A stretch of 64,000 nt of DNA, from assembly GCA_023398815.1 (NCBI GenBank), contig JAEWRW010000031.1, positions 62,001 to 126,000 on the forward strand, read 5' to 3'. This DNA is from Bacillota bacterium. GTDB lineage: Bacteria > Bacillota > Clostridia > Christensenellales > UMGS416. This document shows positions 16,083-25,070 of this stretch, piece by piece; the stretch's first letter is position 1, and each line of letters begins with the position of its first letter. A model generated the notes under the pieces. It saw nothing but the letters and a program-made list of their open reading frames with translations, searched no databases and had not been told where the DNA came from. Position numbers and translations under genes: made by a program.

Positions 16083-19000
16083 CGAGCATGAAGCGATCGA
16101 TCTGGAAGGACACCGGACGGGAGATTGCCCGCACCGCCAACCGTTTCCTCGCCATTCTCGTCATCGTGGCGCTGGGCGTGGCGTTCTACACGGGTCTAAA
16201 GGCCGTCGGCCCCGACATGAACCGCACGGCCACCGAATATTTCGCCCAAACCAACCTCATGGATTTTAAGGTCGTGTCCAACGTGGGCTTCACAGGTGAG
16301 GACGTGACCGCCGTGGCGGCCCTCGATGGCATTGACGCCGTGCAACCCGGCTACACCGTAGACGCCATGCTCACCACCGGGGCGGACAGCCGGGTGGTGC
16401 GGGTGCTGTCGCTGCCCGCCCGCCAAGGCGGCATCAACGGCCTTTCGCTGGTGGAGGGCCGCCTGCCCCAGGCAGCCGACGAGTGCGTGGTGGACAACAG
16501 CCGGCGTAACGAGGACCTGGGGGTGGGCAGCATGGTGACGCTGACCTCCGGCACCGAGGACGCGCTGAGCGAGAAGCTGTCGGTCACCACCTTCACGGTG
16601 GTGGGCGTGGTGGATGCGCCGGACTACCTGAATCGCGACCGCGGCGCCAGCGCCATCGGCAATGGCCGGGTGACCGGGCTGCTCTGGGTGCCGGGGATGG
16701 ACTTCCACCTGGAGTACTTCACCACCCTGACGGCCACCATGGCCGGCAGCGGGGGCGTGATGGCCTTTGGGGAGGACTACGACGCGTTGGCAGCCGCACA
16801 GGACGAGAGGCTCACCGCCCTGGCAACCCAGCGGGAGGCCACCCGCCAGAGTGAGATTCTGGACGAGGCCAACACCACGCTGGGGGAGAAACAGCGGGAG
16901 CTCGACGATGCCCGGGCCGAGGCCGACGCCGACATCGGCGACGCCCAGGACAAGCTGGACGACGCCAACCAGAAGCTGGAGGACGGCGTGCAGGAGCTGG
17001 CCGACAAGCGCGACGAGGCCAACGAGCAATTTGCCGACGCCGACCGGAAGCTGGCCGACGCCGAGCGCAAGCTGAAGGACGCCCGTCGGGAGTTGGAGCA
17101 ACAGCAGGAAGCGTATGAAGACCAGAGCAAGGACGCCGAGCGGGCCTTTGACCAGGCCCAGGCGCAGATTGACGAGAGCAAGGAGAAGATTGCCACGCAG
17201 GAGGCGGCCCTTGCTGCCCTGCGTGCCCAGCTGCAGCAGGGGATGACGGACGGCACGCTCACCGAGGCACAGATCGGCGCGCTGCGGCAGCAGATTGCCC
17301 AGGGCGAGGCTGCCATCGCCCAGGCCCAGGCCCAGGTGAAGGGGGCTGAGGATGAGCTGGCCACCCAGCGGGAGCAGTTGGTCGCCGCTGGCGCCAAGCT
17401 GGACGAGGCGGACAAAAAGCTCGACAGCAACGAGGCGACCCTGCGACGCAACAAGGCGGAGCTTGCGGACAAGAAGGAGGAGGCTGAGCAGGAGTTTGCC
17501 GACGCTGAGGATGAGATCGCCGAAAAGCGGCAGGAGCTGGCCGATGCCCAGGCGGAGCTGGACGACGCCAAGGCCGAGGCCGATGGGAAGCTGACCGATG
17601 CGCAAACCCAGCTCAACGACGCACGGCAGGACATCGCCGACCTGCCCGACGTCAATTGGACGGTGCTGGGGCGGGATGACAACGCCGGGTATGCCGATTT
17701 TGCGGCGGCCATCGGCCGTACCGATGGCCTGGCCAGCGTGTTCCCCGTGTTCTTCTTCGTCATCGCCGCGCTGGTGTGCCTGACTACCATGACCCGCATG
17801 GTGGACCAGCAGCGCACCCAGATTGGTACCCTCAAGGCGTTGGGATACGGCAAGGGGGCCATCGCGTTCAAGTACCTCTTCTACGCCGGGGCGGCCAGCC
17901 TGGCTGGCAGCGCGGTGGGCCTGACGGTGGGGGTGTTGGCGCTGCCCCGGGTCGTCATGCTGGCCTACGCGCGGCTCTACACCCTGCCCGATCTGCTCAC
18001 CGCCTTCTGGCCGGTGGACGCGGCGGTGGCGGTGCTGCTGGCGGTGGGAGTCACCGTGGCGGCGGCCATTGCCACCTGCTGGCGGGAGCTGGCCGGTGTG
18101 CCGGCGACCCTCATGCGGCCCCAGGCCCCAAAGGCCGGCCGCCGTGTGCTGCTGGAGCGGGTCGGGTTCCTCTGGCGGCGGCTGTCCTTCAGCCACAAGG
18201 TGACGGTGCGCAACCTCCTGCGCTACCAGAAGCGGTTCTGGATGACGGTGTTGGGGGTGGCCTGCTGCAGCGGCCTGCTGCTGACCGGCCTGGGGCTGCG
18301 TGACTCGGTGGCCACCAAGGTGTCTGACCGCCAGTTTGGCGAGATCTTCCATTACGACCTGGCCTTCCAGACCGGCGACGACGTGGACGAGGAGGAGCGG
18401 GCCGCTGTGGATGGGCTGCTGGGGGACGTCGGCGCCACCGCCACCGCCGTGCGGATGGAGGGTGCCACTGCTGCCAACGGCAGTACCCAGGAGAAGTGCC
18501 AGCTGCTGGTGGCGCTGACCCCGGAGGAACTGCCCGACTACATCACCCTGCGTGACCCCCGCACCGCCCAGCCCCTGGCCCTGGAGGAGAGCGGTGCGGT
18601 GCTCACCGAGAAGCTGGCCGAAACCCTGGGTGTGGCCGTGGGCGACACCGTGACCCTGACCGACAACGACGACCGGCAGGCTCAAGTGCGGGTCGCCGCC
18701 ATTGCGGAGAATTATCTGGCTCACTATGCGGTGCTGTCACCGGCGGCTTACCGGCAGGCCTTCGGCGCGGAGGCCGAGACCAACCAGCGCTTTGTAAACC
18801 TCTCCGATGGCATGGATGAGGATGCCCGGCAGGCGCTGGCCACTGCCCTCAATGGGGTGGACGGGGTATCCAACGTGCGCTTCCAGCAGGAGAACATCGA
18901 CGACTTCCACGACATCATTCAGGCGCTCGATTACATCGTGTGGGTCATCCTCGCTGCGGCCACGGTGCTGGCGTTCACGGTGCTCTACACCCTCACGTCC

Positions 19001-19327
19001 ATCAACATCGCCGAGCGCTTCCGGGAGATTGCCACCCTCAAGGTCTTGGGTTTCTACGACCGGGAGAGCGCGGCCTATGTGTTCCGCGAGAGTTACATTC
19101 TCACTGTGATTGGCATCGGGCTGGGAATGGCGCTGGGCGTGGGGCTCCACGCTCTGGTGCTGGGCAGCCTGGAGGTAGACGCGGTCATGTTTGTGCAGCA
19201 GGTGCTGCCTGCGAGCTACGCCATCAGCGCCGCGCTCACCCTGGCCTTCACCTGGGTTGTCAACCGGCTGGCGATGGGCAAGCTTGCCCGCATCAACATG
19301 GTGGAAGCGTTGAAAGGGGTGGAATGA
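16076..19327 (+). CDS. giant FtsX-type ABC permease with long periplasm-side coiled coil
   Basis: A 1083-residue permease. A first helix (about 20-45) is followed by an extracellular domain, then a charged heptad-rich coiled coil from about 260 to 520 (many KLDDA, ELAD and EAE repeats), a block of about three helices (about 560-680, FtsX domain with MVDQQRTQIGTLKALGYGKG), a second extracellular domain (about 720-940) and a second FtsX block (about 950-1080, with EIATLKVLGFYDRES). GTG 16076 after GGAGGAG is the chosen start; GTG 16079 and ATG 16088 are possible. Large coiled-coil versions occur in Firmicutes next to a LolD-like ATPase, presumably acting on cell-envelope substrates or antimicrobial compounds. 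Confidence 0.85.
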   Translation: MVTSMKRSIWKDTGREIARTANRFLAILVIVALGVAFYTGLKAVGPDMNRTATEYFAQTNLMDFKVVSNVGFTGEDVTAVAALDGIDAVQPGYTVDAMLTTGADSRVVRVLSLPARQGGINGLSLVEGRLPQAADECVVDNSRRNEDLGVGSMVTLTSGTEDALSEKLSVTTFTVVGVVDAPDYLNRDRGASAIGNGRVTGLLWVPGMDFHLEYFTTLTATMAGSGGVMAFGEDYDALAAAQDERLTALATQREATRQSEILDEANTTLGEKQRELDDARAEADADIGDAQDKLDDANQKLEDGVQELADKRDEANEQFADADRKLADAERKLKDARRELEQQQEAYEDQSKDAERAFDQAQAQIDESKEKIATQEAALAALRAQLQQGMTDGTLTEAQIGALRQQIAQGEAAIAQAQAQVKGAEDELATQREQLVAAGAKLDEADKKLDSNEATLRRNKAELADKKEEAEQEFADAEDEIAEKRQELADAQAELDDAKAEADGKLTDAQTQLNDARQDIADLPDVNWTVLGRDDNAGYADFAAAIGRTDGLASVFPVFFFVIAALVCLTTMTRMVDQQRTQIGTLKALGYGKGAIAFKYLFYAGAASLAGSAVGLTVGVLALPRVVMLAYARLYTLPDLLTAFWPVDAAVAVLLAVGVTVAAAIATCWRELAGVPATLMRPQAPKAGRRVLLERVGFLWRRLSFSHKVTVRNLLRYQKRFWMTVLGVACCSGLLLTGLGLRDSVATKVSDRQFGEIFHYDLAFQTGDDVDEEERAAVDGLLGDVGATATAVRMEGATAANGSTQEKCQLLVALTPEELPDYITLRDPRTAQPLALEESGAVLTEKLAETLGVAVGDTVTLTDNDDRQAQVRVAAIAENYLAHYAVLSPAAYRQAFGAEAETNQRFVNLSDGMDEDARQALATALNGVDGVSNVRFQQENIDDFHDIIQALDYIVWVILAAATVLAFTVLYTLTSINIAERFREIATLKVLGFYDRESAAYVFRESYILTVIGIGLGMALGVGLHALVLGSLEVDAVMFVQQVLPASYAISAALTLAFTWVVNRLAMGKLARINMVEALKGVE

Positions 19328-19914
19328 TGCAGAAGGGATTGTTGGCAACCGCGGCCCTGTGCGCCGCAGTGGCTCTGGCTGTTCTGGCGGCGGCCATTGT
19401 GCTATGCTTGACGGGACGAACGGCCCTGCCGGCGGTGGGTGTGCCTGTGACAGCCGCGCCGTCTGCCGCGGCGGCGGCCCCGTCGCCCACGGTGCCTGCC
19501 CAACCCCTGGGGGAGGCGGCCGACCGCCTGGGGCAGAGCGCCGACGCGCTGGCTGCCACGGCGAGGCAGCTGAACGGGCTGAAGGACGGGGGAACGCTCA
19601 TCCAGCTGGCGGGCCTGGGCGACGTGGTGCGGGGCGTAAAGGCCGGCGCTGACGCTCTGGCTGACGGGCTGGACGAGCTGCATACCGCCTTGGACGCACC
19701 GGGGGATGGCGCGAGTGCCGAAACCCTGGCGACCCAGGCGGAGACGCTCGACCGCTGCAACGAGGCCCTGCAGGCGGAGATTGCCGCCCTGCAGGCAGCC
19801 CGGAAGGCCCAGGATCTTGACGCGGTGCGCGAGGGGCTGGCACAGCTGACGGACGAACTCGACGAGGCGTGCCGCGCGGCGGAGGAAACAACCGCCGCCG
19901 TGCGGGGCCAATGA
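19324..19914 (+). CDS. membrane-anchored Ala-rich coiled-coil protein
   Basis: A 196-residue protein of unknown function. An N-terminal hydrophobic helix (about 5-30) is followed by an Ala/Pro/Thr linker and a mostly helical part (about 55-190) with heptad character (LGEAADRLGQSADALAATAR and so on). It starts on the ATGA overlap with the permease stop, so production is tied to the transporter. The helical domain resembles the permease's own coiled coil in style, suggesting an extracellular accessory subunit. ATG 19327 is an alternative start. Confidence 0.6.
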   Translation: MMQKGLLATAALCAAVALAVLAAAIVLCLTGRTALPAVGVPVTAAPSAAAAAPSPTVPAQPLGEAADRLGQSADALAATARQLNGLKDGGTLIQLAGLGDVVRGVKAGADALADGLDELHTALDAPGDGASAETLATQAETLDRCNEALQAEIAALQAARKAQDLDAVREGLAQLTDELDEACRAAEETTAAVRGQ

Positions 19915-19932
19915 CGGCAGGGAGGGATTGCC

Positions 19933-20622
19933 ATGGCCAGAATCCTGGTGGCCGACGATGACCGGGACATCGCCCGGCTGATTGCCGACAGCCTGGGGGA
20001 CGAGGGGCTGGAGGTGACGGTGGTGCACGACGGCAGCGCCGCGCTGGCCGCCGTGCAGGCCAACGCCTTTGATCTGCTGATCCTCGATATCATGATGCCC
20101 GGGGCCGACGGCCTGCAGGTGTGCGCCCGCATCCGGGAGACGTTTACGGGTACCATCCTCTTTGTAACGGCCAGGAACCGCACGCTGGACACCCTGCTGG
20201 GGCTGGAGATCGGCGGCGACGACTACATCACCAAGCCCTTTGTGGTGGAGGAACTGGTGGCCCGGGTGAAGGCACACCTGCGCCGTGACCGGCGCGGCGC
20301 ACCGGTGGGGAGCGGCACGGTCATGGAATTGGGCAGCCTCACCATCCACCGGGACAATTACGAGGTGGACTTGGACGGGGAACCGGTGGCTCTCACCACC
20401 CGTGAGTTTCAGCTGCTCCTTTACCTGGCCGAGAACCGGGGCCGGGTGCTGACCCGGGAGCAGATCTTCGACGCCGTGTGGGGGCAGGACTTCACGGACC
20501 TGGGCACCGTGACCGCCTGCGTGAAGAACCTGCGTGCCAAGCTGGACCCCCAGAGTCGTTTTCTCAAGACCGTGTGGGGCGTAGGGTACAAGTTTGTGCC
20601 GCCCACGGAGCCACGGCCATGA
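19933..20622 (+). CDS. OmpR/PhoB family response regulator
   Basis: A 229-residue DNA-binding response regulator. The receiver (1-120) has the acidic pocket ADDDRD, phospho-acceptor Asp in LLILDIMMPGADG (about 52) and Lys in DYITKPF (about 102). The winged-helix output domain (130-228) shows LTTREFQLLLYLAENRGRVL and ends VWGVGYKFV. It overlaps the sensor kinase by ATGA. With the kinase it likely controls this same operon through the repeats at 15294-15334. Confidence 0.93.
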   Translation: MARILVADDDRDIARLIADSLGDEGLEVTVVHDGSAALAAVQANAFDLLILDIMMPGADGLQVCARIRETFTGTILFVTARNRTLDTLLGLEIGGDDYITKPFVVEELVARVKAHLRRDRRGAPVGSGTVMELGSLTIHRDNYEVDLDGEPVALTTREFQLLLYLAENRGRVLTREQIFDAVWGQDFTDLGTVTACVKNLRAKLDPQSRFLKTVWGVGYKFVPPTEPRP

Positions 20623-21932
20623 GCATCCGCGCCAAAACACTGCTGGGCATGCTGGCGTTCTTCCTGGGGAACCTGCTGCTGCTGGGCGTGTACTACCAGT
20701 TCTTCCTGCGGGGGGAGGTGGCCGGCAACCTGCAGGCCGCCCAGGCCCAGGTGGAGCAGACGACCCGCCTGGCCGCCCAGCGGCTGGAGCAGGCACCGGA
20801 GGGCGACCTCGGCACGTTCTTGGGGGCGGAGGAATTCGGCCATTTTGACTTCGTCGTGACCGACGGTGCCACAGGGGCCGTGCTGTACCAAAGCCACCGG
20901 CGGACCGGCGACCTGGAGTTTCACTCCACCGCCGTGGCGCGGGTGGGGTCACGGCTGCTGGTGGTGGAGGCCACCCGTTACTTCCAGCTGGGCACGGTGC
21001 GGGCTCTCTCCATGGTGCAGCAGTTGCTCTATGCCGAGCTCATCATCGTGGCGGCGTTGCTGGCGGGCCTGGCCGTTGTGCTGCAGCGTGGGTTCCTTCG
21101 CCCGCTGGGTGAGCTGAACCGCCGCATGCAGGCCTACCGCCAGGGCAGGGTGGAGCCGCGCCCCGCCCGTGGGCGGCCCCGGCGGGATGAGTTGGGCCAG
21201 CTCTCGCGGGAGTTTGACCGCCTGACCGACGCGCTGGGGGAGGAGAAGCGCCTGCAGGGCCGCATCATCGCCTCCATCTCCCACGACATCAAGACGCCGC
21301 TGACCTCGGTGATGGGGTATGTGGAGCGGCTGCTGAAGGGCGGCACGCGGGACGAGGAGCGAACGCGCCAATACCTGCAGACGATCTACGACCGCGCCCA
21401 GAGCATCAACGAGATTGTGGCGGAGTTTGATGGGTATCTGGCCAGCACCACCCAGCCGCTGCGGCTGCAGCCCCTGCCAGCCAGCCACCTGTGCGGCCTG
21501 CTGCGGGAGGAATACCAGGAGGAGCTGGGGGCGGCGGGCGTGGCCCTGACGGTGGAGAACCGCGCCGGCGACAGCGCCGTGCTGGCCGACATGGGCAAGC
21601 TTCGCCGGGTCTTTGGCAACCTCATCGCCAACGCGGTGAAACACGCCGCCCCGGTGGGGCCGCTTGCGATCGCCATCGTGTGCGAGCAGGCGGGCGACCG
21701 GCTGCGGATGACGGTGGGCGACAACGGCACCGGCGTGCCGGTGGAGGAGCTGGAGCGCATCTTTGAGCCGTTCTTCACCCGTAACCCCTCCCGCGGGGGG
21801 AGCAGCGGGTTGGGGCTTTCCATCTGCCGAGGCCTCGTGGAGGCCCACGGCGGCACCGTCCGCGCCGAGGTCCCGCCACAGGGCGGGCTCGCCATCGTGC
21901 TGGAGCTGCCGCTGGCCGACCGTGCGCGGTAA
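20619..21932 (+). CDS. sensor histidine kinase
   Basis: A 437-residue membrane kinase with transmembrane helices about 8-30 and 130-155 enclosing a sensor domain of roughly 100 residues, HAMP-like linker (155-205), phosphorylation site ASISHDIKTPLTSVMGYVER (His about 222), and a catalytic domain with NLIANAVKHA (about 335), DNGTGVP and GGSSGLGLSI. All catalytic boxes are intact. Its stop is followed, on the opposite strand, by element copy 3 and the hydrogenase-like gene, so the operon ends here. Confidence 0.92.
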   Translation: MSIRAKTLLGMLAFFLGNLLLLGVYYQFFLRGEVAGNLQAAQAQVEQTTRLAAQRLEQAPEGDLGTFLGAEEFGHFDFVVTDGATGAVLYQSHRRTGDLEFHSTAVARVGSRLLVVEATRYFQLGTVRALSMVQQLLYAELIIVAALLAGLAVVLQRGFLRPLGELNRRMQAYRQGRVEPRPARGRPRRDELGQLSREFDRLTDALGEEKRLQGRIIASISHDIKTPLTSVMGYVERLLKGGTRDEERTRQYLQTIYDRAQSINEIVAEFDGYLASTTQPLRLQPLPASHLCGLLREEYQEELGAAGVALTVENRAGDSAVLADMGKLRRVFGNLIANAVKHAAPVGPLAIAIVCEQAGDRLRMTVGDNGTGVPVEELERIFEPFFTRNPSRGGSSGLGLSICRGLVEAHGGTVRAEVPPQGGLAIVLELPLADRAR

Positions 21933-21959
21933 AGGGCGCAGCACAATGGCGTTCCATGG

Positions 21960-22196
21960 CCTTGGGGTTTCGTGCAGGCGAATGCCCCGCAGCCGCGAGG
22001 CGATTCATTCGCCCAAGGCACGAAACAGCCGGCGTGTGGCACTCGCCCCTTTCCCGCCGCAGCGCATCGCTCACGTGAAGACCGCGCACGAGCAAGACAA
22101 ACGAATGCCGCCCGGCGACCTGTGCGCCGGGCGGCAAAATTGCACTCGTGACGAGCTCTCCTGATTCGAGGCTGTCGCCGCAGGCGGCAGCCTCGA
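21960..22196 (-). repeat. modular structured element, copy 3
   Basis: Read on the minus strand, starting at the base after the hydrogenase-like stop codon. P1 at 22166-22196 has a TCGAGGCTG stem, a C/A mismatch and a CGCC-TGC-GGCG tip. Next comes the linker ATCAGGAGAGCTCGTCACGA, then P2 at 22107-22135 (perfect 11-bp stem, loop CACAGGT). It is followed by GCATTCGTTTG, a GCGCTGCGGCGGG stretch, TGTTTCGTGCC and a hairpin with AATGAA loop at 21999-22013. All core modules are present. Confidence 0.7.
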
Positions 22197-23450
22197 CTAA
22201 AATGTGCGCGTAAACATGCTGTCGTGCTCCAGCAGCGCTTCCACCGTGTCGAAGCCCAGGCGCTTCAGCAGGGTATAGGTATAAGGGTTCTCCAAAGGGG
22301 TGGCGTAGGTGGCGGTGTCGCCATATTCGTTGACGTGCTCGCGGCCCTCCGCCGCGGGGATCATCACCTTCGGCCCGCCGACGCACCCACCCACGCAGCC
22401 CATGCCCTCCAGGAAGTTGGCGGGCACATCACCCTGGCTCAGGCGCTCCAGCAGTTTCTTGCACTCCACCATGCCGTTGGCCTGGAAGGCGCGCAGTGGT
22501 ACGTGCTCGCCCTTGAGGCCGCTGAGCGTGCTGGCCACGGCCTCGCTGACGCCGCCGGTGCGGGCATAGATGCGCCCCGCGCGGGAGGAATGGTCCCGCT
22601 GGTCGTCGGGCATCTCAGTGAGGTTGATGCCGGCGACCTCCAGGAATTGCTCCATCTCCTTGAAGGTCAATACGAAGTCCACCGCGTCGGCGATGTCGGC
22701 CTCTTTCGCCTCGGCCTTTTTGGCCAGGCAGGGGCCGATGAACACGGTCTTGGCGTCGGGGTGGATGTGCTTGATGGCCCGGCCGCAGGCCACCATCGGC
22801 GACACCGACGGCGGTACGTGGGTAACAAACTCGCTGTATTTGCGGCGGATGGCGGCCACCCACATGGGGCAGCAGCAGGAGGTGAGCAGGAAGTCGCTCT
22901 CGTCGTGCACGATGCGGTCGTACTCCAGCGCCTCTTTGAGGGTCAGAAGGTCGGCAAAGAGCGCCACCTCCAGCATGCCCTGGAAGCCCAGGCGCTTGAA
23001 GGCTGCGCGCAGGCGGCCCACGGTGACCTCGGCGGTGAACTGGCCCAGGAAGGCCGGTGCAATCATGGCAAAGACCGGCGTGTCGTGGCGCTGCAGCAGC
23101 TCAATGAGGGGCACGAGATCGCGCCGCTCCTTGAGGTTACTCTCCCGGCAGCGCTCCACGCAGTCCCCGCAGCCCACGCACTGGTCGGCATCGATGATGA
23201 CCCGGCCGTTTTCGTCCCGGCGGATGGCCGAGAAGAGACAACCCAGTTCACACTGGGCCTGGCCTTCGGGGCAGGTGCAGTCCCCCATGGCGACGACCGG
23301 GGCCACACCACCGGCCTCCAGCAGGGTATTGAGGGCGGCAGCGCTGTATTCGCGGCTGTCACGTAGGCGGTCCACTTCGCCCGGCAGGTCGTGGCGGAGC
23401 GCTGCCTCCACCAGGCGTCGGTATAGGGTTTCGTAGTTGTCCATGGCCAT
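22197..23450 (-). CDS. [FeFe]-hydrogenase family protein with H-cluster motifs
   Basis: A 417-residue iron-sulfur protein. N-terminal CTCPEGQAQCELGC (about 57-70) and QCVGCGDCVERCRESN (about 91-106) bind Fe-S clusters. The H-cluster motifs follow: LTSCCCPMWV (about 213), GPCLAKKAEAKEADI (about 266) and EGMGCVGGCVGGP (about 364). The C-terminal part is short and no accessory subunits are nearby. It resembles the monomeric sensory or uncharacterised hydrogenase groups more than the bifurcating catalytic enzymes, so a sensing or ancillary redox role is plausible. Start ATG 23450 follows GGGAGG; ATG 23444 is also in frame. Confidence 0.82.
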   Translation of the reverse strand: MAMDNYETLYRRLVEAALRHDLPGEVDRLRDSREYSAAALNTLLEAGGVAPVVAMGDCTCPEGQAQCELGCLFSAIRRDENGRVIIDADQCVGCGDCVERCRESNLKERRDLVPLIELLQRHDTPVFAMIAPAFLGQFTAEVTVGRLRAAFKRLGFQGMLEVALFADLLTLKEALEYDRIVHDESDFLLTSCCCPMWVAAIRRKYSEFVTHVPPSVSPMVACGRAIKHIHPDAKTVFIGPCLAKKAEAKEADIADAVDFVLTFKEMEQFLEVAGINLTEMPDDQRDHSSRAGRIYARTGGVSEAVASTLSGLKGEHVPLRAFQANGMVECKKLLERLSQGDVPANFLEGMGCVGGCVGGPKVMIPAAEGREHVNEYGDTATYATPLENPYTYTLLKRLGFDTVEALLEHDSMFTRTF

Positions 23451-23487
23451 GAGATCCTCCCGGCGCGTTTCCGCGGCAATTTTTTCT

Positions 23488-23516
23488 ATTATACCAAAGA
23501 GTGCCCACCGCCGCAA
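23488..23516 (-). promoter_or_regulatory. promoter of the hydrogenase-like gene
   Basis: On the minus strand, -10 TATAAT (23488-23493), 17-bp spacer, -35-like TTGCGG (23511-23516). The start codon is about 38 nt downstream of the -10. Confidence 0.6.
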
Positions 23517-23615
23517 AACCTCGCCCCAGCCCGAAAAAGCGATGGTGTGCTGACTAAATAACCGCGCCAGCGGGCATTTCTGGGCCATTTGCGGGCAGCG
23601 AGCCTCACTTCGCAT

Positions 23616-23644
23616 TTGCCGACCGTTATGTTTTGTGCTAAAAT
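23616..23644 (+). promoter_or_regulatory. promoter of the CNNM/CorC-type gene
   Basis: -35 TTGCCG (23616-23621), 17-bp spacer, -10 TAAAAT (23639-23644). The transcript would start near 23651, which excludes the GTG at 23635 as a translation start and supports TTG 23680. Confidence 0.6.
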
Positions 23645-23679
23645 ACTCGCAGTTTATGCAATCGAAAGGAAGATTGATT

Positions 23680-25008
23680 TTGGACGATCCCTTACCTAGT
23701 CTGCTGTTGCAGCTGGTACTCATTCTGGTAAATGCCTTTTTCGCTTGTACGGAAATTGCCGTCATCTCCCTCAACGACGCGAAGCTGAAAAAGAACGCGG
23801 AGAACGGCGACAAGCGCGCCGCTGTCCTCGTTCGTCTCACCGAGCAACCCGCCCGTTTCCTGGCCACCATACAGGTGGGCATCACGCTGGCGGGCTTTTT
23901 GGCCAGCGCCTTTGCCGCCGACAACTTCGCCGACGGGCTGGCCGGGTGGCTGGTGAGCCTGGGTGTGGGCCTCTCGGCTTCCGCTCTCAAGACCCTGTCG
24001 GTCATTTCCATCACCATCATTCTTTCCTACTTCACACTGGTGCTGGGCGAGCTGGTGCCCAAGCGCATCGCCATGCAAAAGGCTGAGCCCATCGCCATGG
24101 CCATGGGTGGGGTCATCACCTTTGTGGCCCGCGTCACCGCGCCGCTGGTGTGGCTGCTCACAGCCTCCACCAATGGCATCTTGCGGCTCTTCCGCATGAA
24201 CCCCAACGCCGAGGAGGAGAACGTCACCCAGGAGGAGATCCGCATCATGGTGGACCTGGGGGAGGAGAAGGGCACCATCGCGCCGGAGGAAGGCGAGATG
24301 ATCGACAACGTCTTCGAGCTGGGCAAGAAGACTGCCGAGGAAGTGATGACCCACCGCACCGACATGAGCGTGCTGTGGATGGAAGATTCGGTGGACAGCT
24401 GGGAGGAGACGATCTGCGGAACGAACTACTCCCGCTACCCGGTGTGCGGGGAGGATATGGACGACATCGTGGGCATCCTCCATGTGCGGGATTACTTCTG
24501 CAACCTGCGCTGTGCCGAACCCCAGGACATCAAGAGCCTGCTGCGCCCGGCCTATGTGGTGCCCGAGACCGCCCGCGCCGACGTTCTCTTCCGCGAGATG
24601 AAGCGCAACCGCGTGCACATCGCCGTGGTGGTGGATGAATACGGCGGCACCAGCGGCATCCTCACGCTGGAGGACCTGCTGGAGGAGATCGTCGGCCAGA
24701 TTGAGGACGAGCACGACGAGGAGGAGCAGGAGATCATCACCCTGGGGGAGAACCACTGGCGGGTGCGCGGCTCTGCCGAGATCGGCCCGCTGGCCGAAGA
24801 GCTCTGCCTGCAGTTCCCCGAGGGCGACTACGACACCCTGGGCGGCCTGATCTTCGCCCAGATGAGCTCCATCCCCGAGGATGGCACCCACCCCGAGGTG
24901 GATGTGGACAACCTGCACATCCGCGTGGAGGAACTGACCGACCGGCGGGTGGAGTGGGCCGACCTCACCGTTGTGCCCCCGGTGGAGGACGCCGAGGAGG
25001 GGGACTAG
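23680..25008 (+). CDS. CNNM/HlyC-CorC family transporter with CBS pair
   Basis: A 442-residue membrane protein. An N-terminal DUF21/CNNM domain has about four helices (residues 5-175), with FFACTEIAVISLNDAKLKK early and GELVPKRIAMQKAEP. It is followed by two CBS domains (about 195-330; MTHRTDMSVLWMEDSV and VVVDEYGGTSGILTLEDLLE) and a C-terminal CorC/HlyC domain (about 345-430). Family members take part in magnesium or other divalent-cation efflux. TTG 23680 is the start: AAAGGAAG lies 7 nt upstream, and the resulting N-terminus MDDPLPSLLLQLVLILVNAF is standard for the family. Confidence 0.88.
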   Translation: MDDPLPSLLLQLVLILVNAFFACTEIAVISLNDAKLKKNAENGDKRAAVLVRLTEQPARFLATIQVGITLAGFLASAFAADNFADGLAGWLVSLGVGLSASALKTLSVISITIILSYFTLVLGELVPKRIAMQKAEPIAMAMGGVITFVARVTAPLVWLLTASTNGILRLFRMNPNAEEENVTQEEIRIMVDLGEEKGTIAPEEGEMIDNVFELGKKTAEEVMTHRTDMSVLWMEDSVDSWEETICGTNYSRYPVCGEDMDDIVGILHVRDYFCNLRCAEPQDIKSLLRPAYVVPETARADVLFREMKRNRVHIAVVVDEYGGTSGILTLEDLLEEIVGQIEDEHDEEEQEIITLGENHWRVRGSAEIGPLAEELCLQFPEGDYDTLGGLIFAQMSSIPEDGTHPEVDVDNLHIRVEELTDRRVEWADLTVVPPVEDAEEGD

Positions 25009-25070
25009 CCCAGCCCCGGCGGAATGTGCCCCGATGGGAAGCGCTGAACCTGGAACACAAAACTTTGTGG

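Noticed and set aside
23635..23679. GTG 23635 or ATG 23656 as start of the CNNM gene
   Set aside because: The first lies upstream of the predicted transcript start, the second is too close to it and lacks a binding site; TTG 23680 has AAAGGAAG at 7 nt.
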